NCBI RefSeq assembly: GCF_027942865.1
Contig: NC_134521.1
Location: 17,920,449-17,984,448, forward strand
Length of the DNA stretch: 64,000 nt
Direction of reading: 5' to 3'
Source: Odontesthes bonariensis
Taxonomy: Eukaryota; Chordata; Actinopteri; Atheriniformes; Atherinopsidae
The position numbers and the translations under genes are program-made. Every line of letters starts with the position of its first letter. Positions within the stretch are counted from its first letter, which is position 1. This document shows positions 16,712 to 28,137 of the stretch, piece by piece. The notes beneath the pieces are model-generated. The model worked only from the letters and a program-made list of their open reading frames with translations. It did no database searches and was not told where the DNA came from.

Positions 16712-18819
16712 GAGTAAGATTAAATAAAAAGCACAGAAAGGTGACAAAGTGCCCTCTCTCTTTATTTAGTAATGATCAATATGCAATTTTGAAATTAAAT
16801 TGACTGATTGGATTCATCATAGCATATCATTGTCTATTTTTCCAGGCTGCCATGTTTTGCCCTTTCTGCAGCCAAGATCTGGGGACAGTTCACGTGTTCT
16901 GTCACTCATGTGGCAAAAATGTACAGTTCTTGGCACAAGCTGAAGACAATGGTGAGTATACTTGATGTACTCTTGGTTTAACATGCCACACTTTTCAAGA
17001 TGCCCAAACATGGCTTTTTCCATGATAAACCAGTATTTTTTAGTGTGATAATGTAATGTAACAACCCAAGATTAGGGATCTACACTATATAGACAAACTC
17101 TATGTAACTGAGCTGTAACAACCCATATCTGATTTGACTCAGCCTGTCCTTTTTGAAAATGTATTCTCCTTTTCTCCCGTTGTTTGTCAGGTTCAACATT
17201 GGACAGCCCCACAGAGGAGGATCTGATTAAAAAGTACTTCCATGATGGCTACAGCAACAAAGAAATTTTGGATTTCCTGGCAACAATTCACAATGTTAAA
17301 TTGAGCCTTCGCTCTCTGAATAGTAAATTAAAAAGTTTTTCACTGTTCAGGCAGAAAAATTACACTCCTCTTGTTACGGTACGTGCTGCCATCAAAGAAG
17401 AGCTAAAGGGACCAGGTCGGCATTATGGCTACCGTTTGATGTGGCTCACACTGCGCCAGAAGTACTATCTGACAGTGAGAAGGGATCATGTTATGACTTT
17501 GTTGAACGAGCTTGATCCGTCTGGAGTAGAATTGCGTGCAAGACGGAGATTTGTAAGAAGAGTTTACAGCTCCCATGGACCAAACCATGTCTGGCACATT
17601 GATGGTTATGACAAATTAAAGCCCTATGGCTTGGCAATTAGTGGCTGTATAGATGGCTACTCTCGCAAAGTACTGTGGTTGGTGTGTCAAGCAAGCAACA
17701 ACAATCCAGGAGTGATTGCTCAAAACTATCTACGATGTGTCTCAGAATGTGGGATCATACCAATGCGGCTTCGCACGGACTGTGGCACTGAGAATGGCAC
17801 AATGGTGGCAATCCATTGTGCTTTAAGATCATCACACACTGATGATTTTGCTGGGGCAGCCAGTCATATGTATGGCTCCTCAACAGCAAACCAACGAATA
17901 GAAAGTTGGTGGTCATACTTCCGAAAACAGAGGTTTGGTCATCAACAATTATTTTTATTTTTGTGCTCCTAGTTAATGTTATTGCAGTTACTGAAATGTA
18001 AATTTTCAATCGCATTACATGTAAATGTAAACCTAAAATGAATGACAGCTCTAATTCTAGTCTGTTGCAGGTCTCAGTTCTGGATGGACCTGATGAATGA
18101 TCTGAAAGAGAGACATCTCTTCAGTGGGAGTCATGAGCACACATGTCTAGTGCGGTTTGTGTTCATGGGTGTGCTACAAAGGCACCTTGACGAATGCAGG
18201 GAAAGATGGAACACACATACTATCAGACCTGTTAAGCAGTCTCGTTGTCCGTCTGGTAAACCAGATGTCATGTACTACCTGCCTCACAGGTTTGTTTTTA
18301 TGTGATATGTCTTTAAAAAATATATATATTTGTCAAATTAACGTGTAGTTACTGCCTGTAGTTAAATTATTTTGCCTGTTGAGTAGCTTTCACAATATTT
18401 TTCCCCAGCAATGAATATTCAGTCATGTATTCATCTCATGCTACCCATTACTCTAATAATCTCTACTAAGCAGTGTGACAGTTGTTTATTTTCACATTTC
18501 AAGTACAATTCAGTAATAAAACTGGCTATAACATAAAACAATACAAGTTGCCAGTTGACTGAAAAAAACTAAATATATATATGAACTGACGTACAGTGCA
18601 TATGTAACCCCCAGGTTCGGTGGAAATGACTGTGGGTTCACATTCTCACAGGAGGAATTTGGCCAGTTTAGAACAGAGACAACCTGCAGTCCATGTGGCG
18701 ATGACCATCTCCAGGCACACTTTGAGGACTTACAGAGACGGAGTGGTCTGATGCAGCCATTAACATGGGAGTCCTGTGTGGAAAACTACATAAGACTGAA
18801 GAACATGGCTGATATGTAA
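16425..18819 (+). CDS. Zinc-ribbon rve/DDE integrase (putative transposase)
   Basis: Five exons: 16425-16466, 16846-16951, 17191-17932, 18071-18289, 18615-18819; 1,314 nt, 437 aa, all introns GT-AG and in phase. Exon 1 (14 residues, from MNQSDV) lies in the inverted repeat. Exon 2 encodes a zinc ribbon, C19-x2-C22-x10-C33-x2-C36 followed by GKNVQFL. Exon 3 has a helical N-terminal region (EEDLIKKYFHDGYSNKEI) and an rve integrase core with W-H-I-D187, the second-strand IDGYSRKV, R-T-D246-C-G-T-E-N-G and N-Q-R-I-E287; spacing D246 to E287 is 40 residues. The C-terminal exons hold several Cys/His residues (CSPCGDDH) of unknown role. The gene probably cuts and joins element ends in the nucleus (inference from fold). 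Stop at 18,817. It converges on the HECT gene, 152 bp apart. Confidence 0.9.
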
Positions 18820-18971
18820 TGTGAGTGCAACATTCAGTCTTTGTATCAAACAACCAAAACAAAGTACCACAGCTTTCATGGAACAACTTTCAAAATGGAC
18901 TCTGCAACTGTAAACATTATAGGTCAACAGCCTAATTTTTCTTTTCTGATACCATACTTGAAATTCCAATT

Positions 18972-21209
18972 TCAATGGAGTCCAAAACCAGGGGAGTTTT
19001 GTATCCCAAAGTCCATGTCTGTTTGAAACTCATCATATGTCTTGGACATTGGTATTTTGATTGTGTTCGCACAGGTGCTGCTGACCGGAAACCGAGATGT
19101 TGACTGAAAAATCAGTTTGGGTTGTGGCTGAATTCCAGAGGGAGGCAGTGTGTTTAATCCTGTGGCAAACATCAGGATGTCCGGGAGAGAGAGCCCTGTT
19201 TGTTGTTCTGAAAAAAGGAGAAGTATTGAGTTAAGTTAAACATTACAATACGACTGATATAAACAGAAAATGGTAAAAATAATAAATGTTCTAATAAAAA
19301 TAAACCTTCTGTGCCAAGGAGATAGTCTCTCCAGAATCCTAGTACTCTGGTTTCTTCATGCCGTCTTGTGCTGCCCTTTTCACTGAGCTGAACCTCAAAG
19401 ATTTCCTGTAGTGTTGCAGATGTCAGCTTCTCTGCACTTGCGCACATGAAGGGCCTGAATACAGATGCATGCTGCTCCAAAGCGTACATGACACCCAGTG
19501 TCGAAAGCCCATCCTTGAATCTAGAAAACAATTAGAGCAATCATCACCTCAATGATGCTGGCAATGGAAGCATTTTAAAGGAGCAGTTCCATCCACCATA
19601 CATGAACATGATTTGGCAGTACATTTAATCTTCTAATCTTTTACACCAAGTGATCTTGCATATTCACCCAGAGTCTGAAACTGACTCGCGCGCCAAATGG
19701 TCACTGAAAGTTTTGACAGCTACACAAATTTAAAATTTTTTGTTGACTTGAGTGAAGTAATTCTACCAGCCTCTTGCTCATTTGGCTGATGACTACTGTT
19801 ACATTCTGACCCTGTATTCATCTCTTTGACTAATATATGACTTGAAAAAAAAAATTAATGAACATCTTTAACTTTGTTCAAATTAGGGAGACATACCTTT
19901 GTATTGAGAAATAGTTGCGGTAAATTTTGTACCACCGCATAAAATCTTTTATCATCTTCTTTTTGTCATCCACAATAACAGGGTAATGAAAGCAACCAGC
20001 AATCAGCAAGATGTTGGAATGTCTTTCAACTGCTGAATGTAGTTCATCTAATGTAGCTGCATTGGATATCTAGGGCAGAGAACAATGAGCGTAAACGGAA
20101 AGCAATATGCTGACACACTCCCATGTGAGGCAATTTATTTAAAAAAAAAAAAAACGACATACCTACTGAATATCAGATTTTTTGTATTCTGCCATTTAGA
20201 ATTGTCTTTTGTGAAGACATTTTTTATAGTAACAAAACATGTTCGAAAAAAGTTGATATGGGCATAATTAAATATTAGACATTTAAAAAAAAAAAAATAC
20301 TTTACTTGACTGAAGTAGTTGTTGTTAATAATACCAACCTACCTCAAGCAGGGAAGCTCTCATGGTGTCATCAGTGATATCTTCAATCTTGGCTTCAATG
20401 TCAGTGGTTGTTCCTGTGAGGAACTGGTAAAACGTCTCTGCCAAGAAGCGAGGACCTGGACCACCATGAACGATGGAAGTAGCAATCATCTTCCCAGCAA
20501 GGAAGTATTCATCATCTTTCGCAGCTGTAGATTTTTTTTGTCAAATTAGAACTACATTTACATCAGTTGCCGCATTCTCATGAAGAAGATGCTGAAACTC
20601 GAAATAAGGTCATTACCTTTACTGTCAAGTGTGATAAATTTCCTGTCCTCTGGTCCATCAAAGATTCTGCGTGTTCTTAGGCAGTTCATAAGAAGGGTCA
20701 GGAACTCACGCTTGGGACCACCATTGTCAAGTCCATCCTCAGCTTGTCCCTCATCGTCAGTGAACCTCACTAATATTTCATTGGATGGGTCAAATGAAGC
20801 ACGTTTGAAGCCTCGGACCGCTCCGTCCCAAACATTGCCTCTATTGATATTGAACCTGCTGTGAGACGTTTGTGTAGTCTTTGCATAGAGCTCTGAAATA
20901 ATGTCTGCAGCAGTCTTATGGTCTGTGCTGTAAAAGAAAATGTGGTGTATTATTATTTCAAAGAATAAAGGCACAAATAAGATTTAGAAAAATACTAATT
21001 AGTAATTACTACCTTTCCTCTGCACAGTGCTCCATATGTTCCTCTGGCTCTGAGTCACTGTCAACTATGATAGGTGCATACACATTTGTGTAGTTGCTGT
21101 ATTGAGAGGACAGTTGAGTAAATATTTTCAAATTTATATCTAATGAATGATCTTTAAAAAGAATATTGGGTTTAGAACAGATAATACCAGTATGTTTGGC
21201 ATATGTATG

Positions 21210-21245
<36 letters not shown>

Positions 21246-23698
21246 AAAATATATTTAAAAAAAAAGGTATGAATATCCCAAAATACTTGTGGGATTTTTT
21301 TTCCTTGGTTTGTAAGTAGTGACTTCCATTTAGAAATGTAAAAATGTAAAAAGCAAATCTGTAAAGGTTGTAACCATCAACACAGCTTACCTATAGTAGT
21401 TTTTGTTGTGGTCCTGGGTGGATTTGAGAAGTTCCTGGACTTTGGTTTGTCCTCCATCCTAATTTAACCGAAGAAATTACTGCAGTTAATGTAATGACAG
21501 TGCCACTGGCTTAGTAACTATAATAGTACACATTACATTTTGAGTGATTAGCTTGGAGAATTCATGAAAATATGTTCACACATTCAACATTTAAGTAGAT
21601 GAATTCAAGTCTTACTTGATCAGAGCCTGGTTGTGTGTGTCTGAAAGGTCTGGAAATAAAAAAAAACTAAATAATTAAGTAGCTGCACTGTGCGTTGCAC
21701 TGTCTGAGCAACAAAATATGAAGTGGACAATGTTTTGTTTGTCGTTTTGTATTTTACTCATTCAGAATGTTCTCCATTCTTGGACTGCTAGCATTATCTG
21801 GACCATCCCACAACTGCATACAACATAGAAATGACAGATTTCATCAAACGAAAATATCAATTCACTTCACTTAACGTGTAATGCCATACAGATGATAACT
21901 GACCAAGGTGTCAGAAAGTGGACTGTCTCCAGATGGCAACCGAACATGGACAACACTGTCATCGTCACTTGAAGAATGTCCACTGTAACCTAAATGCAAT
22001 AATTATCTTGATTGTTACGGGTATGAAGTTGAATTGCATTAATCTCCCCAGTTTTACCTGTGAGTAAAGGTTATTTTGAATCCTTGAATCTTCAATATCT
22101 ATCAACCATAAATACTTAATTAAAATTCACTACATAAATTTGGTGAAATGGTAGAATCATATGGTATCCCCTTTTGCTTTCAAACTTTGTATTGTGGCAC
22201 AATAAACCCACATTGTAGTAAGAAAAAGACTGTATTGGAAATACAAGCCTAAAGTGGGCCTAAAGGGCTTTCTGATATTTATACTGATGACACACAAGTT
22301 AAACCTGGAAGTTAAAAGAATCATGACTGGAATTTATCTTGGTCTGAGAATCATATGTAGGTGTAAAAATGTGATATTTAAATCTAACATATAACAAAGT
22401 TGAGCTTAAAACAAGAGTGAAGATGTGTCAGAAGCACTTACAGCTGTTTGCAAAGTCCCTAACAGTGCAAATGTAAAAAGTAATTCTTTGGTAGGACTTT
22501 CCAATCTCCTCTTTGTACTTCTGCACTGTGAAAGGGGTGTCAGATCCCGGGATGTTTATAACTTTTTTAGCATCAGGATACAACAAAACATAAGCACAAT
22601 CTTCCATATCCTGGTTGAAATCTTTCTGCTTTTTTACAGCAGCAGCCAGCAGTTGTTCAGCTGACCAATGAGGCTGAATATCAATGGGAAGAGACTTCCC
22701 TCTCACAGGCTTAAGAGAGCACCCGTGCATCTTCATAACGCCAACATTAATCTGATGAAAGATAAGATAATGAAATTAATAAAATAAATTTAATTGATAG
22801 AATCTGTCATTTACAGTTCATGAGTCTGCGTTGGTCATTGTGTGTGGGCAATGGCATACCTTCACTATTTTCTGTTTCTGTTCCTTCCCTGCTCTGTTCT
22901 TTGAAAAGAATGTCTTTCTTTCCCTCTCTTTTATTGCCCTAAATTTCAAAAAGGACTCAACACCTGAGCTTCCTGAAAGGTCAAAAATACAGGAATTGCA
23001 CATTAATTACTCTTAATTAATTACTTTATTATTACCCCCACTATTCTCATATTTAATGTATTTCTAACATTTAATGTACTGAGTATTGCTGAGATATACT
23101 GACTACAAGAACACGATTTTCAGTTTACCTGCACTAGTGCCTGACTGAGCATCAGGAACTGCACTGGTGGTGGGCCTTTCCTCAGGGGGTTTGTTTGCCT
23201 TATTACAAATTGTACTAAGAAATTTAACATTTTTGCCACACTGAAAACAAAAGTCTGCAAAATCTCTCACGGTTTCTCCACAAAATGGACAGTACATCTG
23301 TGAGGGGAAAGTGGAGATTATTATTATTAGTTCAATGCTCTCCACATCTCCTCATCACCTCCACATTTTGCCCTAATGTCCCGTCTCTGCTTCCTGGAAT
23401 TGCCTCTGTTACTCTTCTTCAAATTTGTTCTCTTTTCTCTTCCCTTGCCATCTCCTTTACTCTCTGTACTTTCCGTGCACTCGGTTTGTCATCTCTCTTA
23501 CCATGTATCCAATATGAGGAGACGATGTCCCCGAGCGAAAGCTAACATTAAATTAAATGAAAGCACGCAAACATTAGCGACATAACTCCGCTGCTCTTCT
23601 ATAATAAGGTAAAAGATTACGGCCAAGTGTTTAAAAAAGACATGAGGACAACTTACCTTCTGACTTTCTTCTCTTTCGTTCACATCACTCTGGTTCAT
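18972..23698 (-). CDS. Zinc-ribbon HECT-domain E3 ubiquitin ligase encoded by the transposon
   Basis: Fourteen exons: 23657-23698, 23129-23297, 22860-22972, 22442-22751, 21904-21989, 21758-21813, 21616-21649, 21391-21458, 21013-21096, 20617-20927, 20343-20524, 19897-20069, 19306-19520, 18972-19207; 2,079 nt, 692 aa, every junction in phase. Exon 1 matches that of the integrase gene. Exon 2 encodes C17-x2-C20-x10-C31-x2-C34 plus GKNVKFL, the sister of the integrase zinc ribbon. A basic linker, a globular region (VLLYPD, TFYICTVRDF) and an acidic Ser-rich region follow. From about residue 350 to the end is a HECT domain: VRFTDDEGQAEDGLDNGG, VHGGPGPRF, then a C-lobe with LPPSG, PKLIF, catalytic-type S-T-C660, PMSKTYDEF and the terminal GFGLH. 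Fish genomes hold many similar proteins annotated as G2E3-like. Substrate unknown. Confidence 0.9.
21212..21241. repeat. (AT)n microsatellite
   Basis: Short AT dinucleotide run, preceded by ATGT repeats, in an intron of the HECT gene. Confidence 0.85.
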
Positions 23699-24098
23699 AT
23701 GGTAGCGCTCCCATTTATCCCCTATCCCACAGGTCGAGACCCCCCAGTGGCCTGGCGAACTTCCGTTGTGTTTTGAAGTTTGCAGCGTTTTTGTCTTGCA
23801 TGTGTTTTAAAGTCTGCAGCGTTTTTGTCTTGCATGTGTTTTAAAGTTTGCAGAATTTTTATCTTGCGTGTGTTTTGAAGTTTGCAGCGTTTTTGTCTTG
23901 CATGTGTTTTGAAGTTTGCAGCATTTTTTATCTTGCATGTGTTTTGAAGTTTGCAGCGTTTCTGTCTTGCATGTGTTTTGGGGTTTGCAGCGCGTGTGTT
24001 CCGGTCGTTTTTGTTATTGCCGCATTTTTCTCTTGCAGCATTTTACTGTTGGAATTGTTTCGCCGTTTGCAGCGCGTTTGCACGTGTCGGCCACCGTA
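23409..24098 (-). repeat. Right long terminal inverted repeat with subterminal 34-bp array
   Basis: Mirror of the left repeat, about 690 bp; the length difference comes mainly from fewer ~34-bp units (about six, 23,770-23,995). It holds the HECT gene promoter and first exon. The sequence corresponding to GGATATATGG upstream of the left start codon is GGATAAATGG here, a possible TATA-like position in both. Confidence 0.9.
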
Positions 24099-24821
24099 TA
24101 TTCTGGACTAAAGATGGGGAAAAAAAGCTGCTGTGCACCCTCATGTTCCCTTCATCCTGCTTGTGAAGTTCTGAGTATCTTTGTTTTTGAGGATAAGAGA
24201 TAGAGAGAGGAGGATAACTAACTTTATTTTCCAGATGATGAGCCCTGGCCAGTGAATCTCATTGTGAAAAAAGTATTTTTAGCATTTCCCTCAGAAAAAC
24301 CTGAAAATGGGTCCCACAGACCCAAGCCAGGGATAAGCAAAGCAATATTTCACCAACACACACAACACTGTATAGAAAAGGAGCACCAGCACCACACACA
24401 CACTGTTGTATGTTCTAAGTCTTACTGAATCAAATTAAACATGTAGTAATAATTTCCTGGGTTCAATTATTTTATTTATTGCTCAAAATTGCTCCAGTCC
24501 ACAGATACTGTCAGTGAGCTTACTGAATGGAATGTTAACCCCCGCCCCCCAGGCATAAACTGTAATGCAGCTTGAGACTGATCAAAAGAGCCTATACGAT
24601 AGTGCTTATGTCTGTGTATTTTTTCTCTCGGACACGTCATTTTTTTCACCACAGCAAAACCAAAAAAATAAATCAAGTGGGTATTTTTGACTGATTTGAG
24701 AGCGTGGGGACGACAACTTCAGTTTTAGTTTTAGTTTCAGGCAACACATGGGAAAAACGCCGAAGCGGTGAATAGTTAATCTAGGTAGTTCTAGAGGGCA
24801 CCAGCAGAATTTAAACACATT

Positions 24822-26502
24822 GGCCCTCATTTATCAAACTTGCGTAAGACGAAAAACGTGCGTAGGTCGTGTGTACGTTCTTTTCTGCGCATAGGTTGGC
24901 ATTTATCAAATCCATCGTGAACGCAGGAAAGATGAAATCGCCACGACAGGTCTGAGGCCGTGTACGCACTTTTCCATTTTGACTTGCGGTGACTGCAATA
25001 CAGCAGCGTCACTAGTGCGTGCTCAGGAGTCGCAACAAATAGGTTAAAATGACAGACTTATCACTTTAAAGAAGGCCCATGTTTTATTTGACTTCCACAT
25101 AAATATAAACATAAACGCAAATTAAATAAATTAAACAAGTACAACTCCGTAATTGGGAGAGTGATGGCTCATTAATCAACCGTGCACCCTCACACCGAAC
25201 AAGAGAGGGGCTTTAACACTGCGCATTCGCGCACGCGTACCCCTGTGGAGAGGTGTATATGGCTCCTAAAGCTGGATCTGTCTCTCGGCTGTGGGGGGAA
25301 CCCTATCCGCCCGAAAAGGTATGCAATATTATTATTGCATGCGGAGTGCCATTTCCAGATGTACATCCAGAGGACCCCGCACCCAGAGATCCCTACCACA
25401 AGCCTGCACAGCCAAGAGCGCTCAGGAGCAGAGGAACTTATTCAGCGATTCTGACTTTCGGTAAGCATTCTGTTATTCAAGGAAAAAAGAAAGGAGAACA
25501 ACGATTTCTTTCAGCATTTATTCTGTGACTTCAGTGTTTCATTTATGTCTTTCAATGTACTGTCGATAGATTGCACGGTGTGTGTTAAAGCCATCATCCA
25601 CTTCACGATCTCTGTTTGTCTTTCTAGGACCTCTGTGGTTAACACGGCTGGCCGGTGTGACGCTGCAGACCGGGGGGGGGCAGAGGCAGGCAGACGCCTC
25701 GGATGTTGACGGGCCGCGTATTCGTCGCGCGGGTCAGGTTGCCCGGATGCCATTTTGGATTCATCTGTGAATGAAAAATATTAGTTTGATTAGGAAACTC
25801 ATTTGTGTTGAAAATTAAAGCAACTGTGTTATTTAAACGTCTTGGGTGTGCAGTCATTCTTACCATTCTTGAGCTCTAGCATGGGCGCATCAGTGTCAAG
25901 TTTCCCTGGCACGCCCGATGAGGACGTAGCTCCGATCACGCCAGCCACCCTCTCCTCCAAGGCACTCAAATCCAAACCTGGACCCCCCACCCCCCGCCCC
26001 TCCTCCCGTTTGTGACATGCTGCGTCGGAGAGCTGCGACCTTCTTTTTTGGCCAATTTCATATCGGACCACTTCTTCCTGATCTTACTGGAGAAAAGGTA
26101 AAACATCGCTCAATTTTAGATTTTATTTAATCTGGAGTTTATCACATTTTATTGACCATCACAGTAGGGGAAAATACATACCTCGTCCGGTCTGCGATTT
26201 ACATCGCCAACGCTGTTGACAGCTGGGACGGCTGTCAACAGCGTTGATAGCGTTTCTTTGCCGCCTTTCGTCTATCCATGTCGCAAACTCTAGAGGTGCG
26301 GCCTCTCAGCCCCGTTTTGTAGAAGGCGTGGTTAGGATCATTACGATGGATTTCAGCCACCGGATTTATCAACAGCCGCTCGGTCTTACGATGGGATTGG
26401 TGTGGTACGCATGTTCTGTAAATCTCACTTGAACCTCTGCGTACGACGAGTTCTCCGCTCATATCTACGATGCTTTCTACGACGGCTTGATAAATGAGGG
26501 CC
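24822..26502. mobile_element. PIF/Harbinger-like element remnant, 1.68 kb
   Basis: Ends are GGCCCTCATTTATCAA and its complement, with a 3-bp duplication ATT (24819-24821 and 26503-26505). The 3-bp duplication and the Myb-like gene inside fit PIF/Harbinger. No DDE nuclease remains. It lies within the hAT. Confidence 0.75.
25829..26240 (-). pseudogene. Harbinger Myb/SANT-like accessory gene, broken
   Basis: On the minus strand an exon ending AVNSVGDVNRRPDE with a GTATGT donor (near 26,181) is followed, after a short intron, by an exon starting near 26,092 that reads KIRKKWSDMK, the signature of the NAIF1/Myb-like DNA-binding protein that accompanies Harbinger nucleases. A frameshift in a G-rich run near 25,985-25,995 separates this from downstream coding-like sequence (LDLSALEERVAGVIG). 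Further downstream, about 25,753-25,511, a coiled-coil-like tail (TEVLERQTEIVKWMMAL) can be read. Confidence 0.65.
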
Positions 26503-26702
26503 ATTGATCTTGTGACAGCTCAAGACAAAATGGAAGATTTATATATGCTTGCGCAACATTACAAGATAATGCATGAAAATTTACCAAATGGGTATGTTTG
26601 TGACTGATTTGATGAAGTCAGGATGACAACTTGGTCTCGGTTTCAAACTTTCAGGCAATGGGAAACGAAACGCTGAAGCGCCCAATAGCTACACTGCATT
26701 GG

Positions 26703-27051
26703 CTAGCTAGCGGGTGTGTTGAGATGAATTCTAATCTCAATCTCTCCCTGCTGGGTCACGTCTCCTATCTCCGTCTCCCCCTCCTCTGGTTCCCCAGCTG
26801 GAACAACCATCTCCTCCTCCTCTGGTTCCCCAGCTGGAACCATCTCCTCCGCCTCCCCCTCCTGTTCATTCTCCACCACCTGTGCGCTCGTTGATGATGT
26901 ACCGGCGGCCCCACTGCTGCCCCAACCTGAGCTCGAGCTTGTGCTTTTAAAAAAACATATCGGTGAATTTAGCACATTTTACTGCGTCGTCTTTTAGTTT
27001 TTGTTTTCTCTCTTCTTTACGTTTGTCATGGCCACTCTTTTGTTTCTCCAT
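26703..27051 (-). pseudogene. hAT transposase N-terminus, frameshifted
   Basis: From an ATG at 27,049-27,051 the minus strand reads MEKQKSGHDKRKEERKQK and on to TDMFF, then meets a stop in a T-run. In the next frame it continues FFKSTSSSSGWGSSGAA with acidic repeats (VPAGEPEE). This resembles the N-terminus of ZMYM1-like hAT transposases common in fish. The catalytic part is absent. Confidence 0.6.
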
Positions 27052-28137
27052 TTCGCGTCCTCTTTATCCACCAGAGCTTTAGCCGAATGTAGCCAAGTCA
27101 GCTAAACTTCAAGAGACTTGGGTCAAGTGGGCCTGTAGGGAGGGGCGGGCCTTTGACAACGTTAGGCATTCTCATTGGACTAGCGCTCTGTGCGTCAGGA
27201 GAAACATCCAATGGGCCCCGACGTGTCATTTTTTTTTACCGTCGCAGTCAATAAAAAATATAATATATATATGTATATTTTATTTATGGCCCTCGGAGGG
27301 CCCGGAGGGCCCAAATCGCGGGAGGGCCGTTCGGGATATGCCTGAACGGCCAGATAGCCAGTCCAGCCCTGTTTAATGCTCTTTTTGGGAAGTCCAGTTA
27401 AAAGAGCGTTACAGTAATCGAGTCTACTGGAGATGAATGCATGGATGAGTTTCTCCTGGTCTTTTTGGGAGAGGAAACCTTTAATTCTGTTGATGTTTCT
27501 GAGATGGTAAAAAGCTGCCTTGGTGACAGCTTTGATGTGGCTGCTGAAAGTCAGATCTGAGTCTATCAACACTCCGAGGTTACGAACTTGGTCAGTGATT
27601 GTAGGTCCCGAGTCTCAAGATATTTACCAACGCTGACCCTCTTCTCTTTGCTACCAAACAGAATAATATCAGTTTTGTCTTCATTTAATTGCAGAAAATT
27701 ATCTCTCATCCAAGTGTTTACTTCCTCCAGACACTGACACAGTACGTCTGCTGGGCTGCAGTCGTCCGGTGACAGAGACACATAAAGTTGTGTATTGTCT
27801 GCATAACTGTGATGATTGATGTTAAAGTTCTGCAATATCTGACCCAAAGGGAGCATATACAAGTTAAACAGAAGAGGTCAAAGAATTGACCCCTGGAGGA
27901 CTCCACAAGTCATGGCCACTCGCTCAGATTCATAGCTGCCAATTGTAACAAAATAACTCCGGCCTTCTAAGTAGGACCTGAACCAGTTAAGGACCGCTCC
28001 AGAAAGTCCAACCCAGTTTTCCAGCCTGTGCAACAGGTTTTTGTGATCTACAGCAACAAACGCAGCGCTGAGGTCCAACAGAACCAGGACTGAAACATTA
28101 CCAGAATCAGTATTCAACCTGATGTCGTTTAACACAA

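Larger units (their letters stand above)
15998..24098. mobile_element. Integrase-HECT DNA transposon, 8,101 bp, both genes open
   Basis: Flanked by the 6-bp duplication TATTCT (15992-15997 and 24099-24104). Both ends start TACGGTGGCCGACACGTG and form inverted repeats of about 0.7 kb. Inside are two convergent spliced genes: an rve/DDE integrase (plus strand, 16,425-18,819) and a HECT E3 ligase (minus strand, 23,698-18,972). Each first coding exon lies within the inverted repeat. Subterminal ~34-bp tandem units (CTGCAAACTTCAAAACACAT type) fill both ends. All 19 exons join in phase and catalytic residues are present, so the copy looks young and possibly competent. An rve-type transposase with 6-bp duplications recalls Ginger-like, IS481-related and Polinton elements, but it has no polymerase or capsid gene and I cannot assign it to a named superfamily. 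Confidence 0.9.
15790..27371 (-). mobile_element. hAT DNA transposon carrying two further transposons (11.6 kb)
   Basis: The ends are the inverted repeat CAGGGCTGGACTGGC at 15,790 and its complement ending at 27,371, with the 8-bp duplication TTTAATGC at 15782-15789 and 27372-27379. Eight-bp duplications, CAGGG ends and a remnant hAT-type transposase start near the right end (26,703-27,051) agree. Without the nested 8.1-kb element and the Harbinger element, the hAT would be only about 1.8 kb, so it was already internally deleted. A weakly duplicated block (about 24,680-24,780 and 26,580-26,700) is part of it. Confidence 0.85.

Noticed and set aside
15998-24098. Interpretation of the integrase-HECT element as a Polinton/Maverick
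   Set aside because: It shares 6-bp duplications and an rve integrase, but there is no protein-primed DNA polymerase, packaging ATPase, protease or capsid gene, and at 8 kb it is far shorter.
24113-24200. A start resembling a THAP zinc finger (MGKKSCCAPSC) just outside the right end of the integrase-HECT element
   Set aside because: Only the first two cysteines fit; the rest of the C2CH fold and the usual downstream motifs are missing, and a stop follows within 30 residues. Too weak to call.
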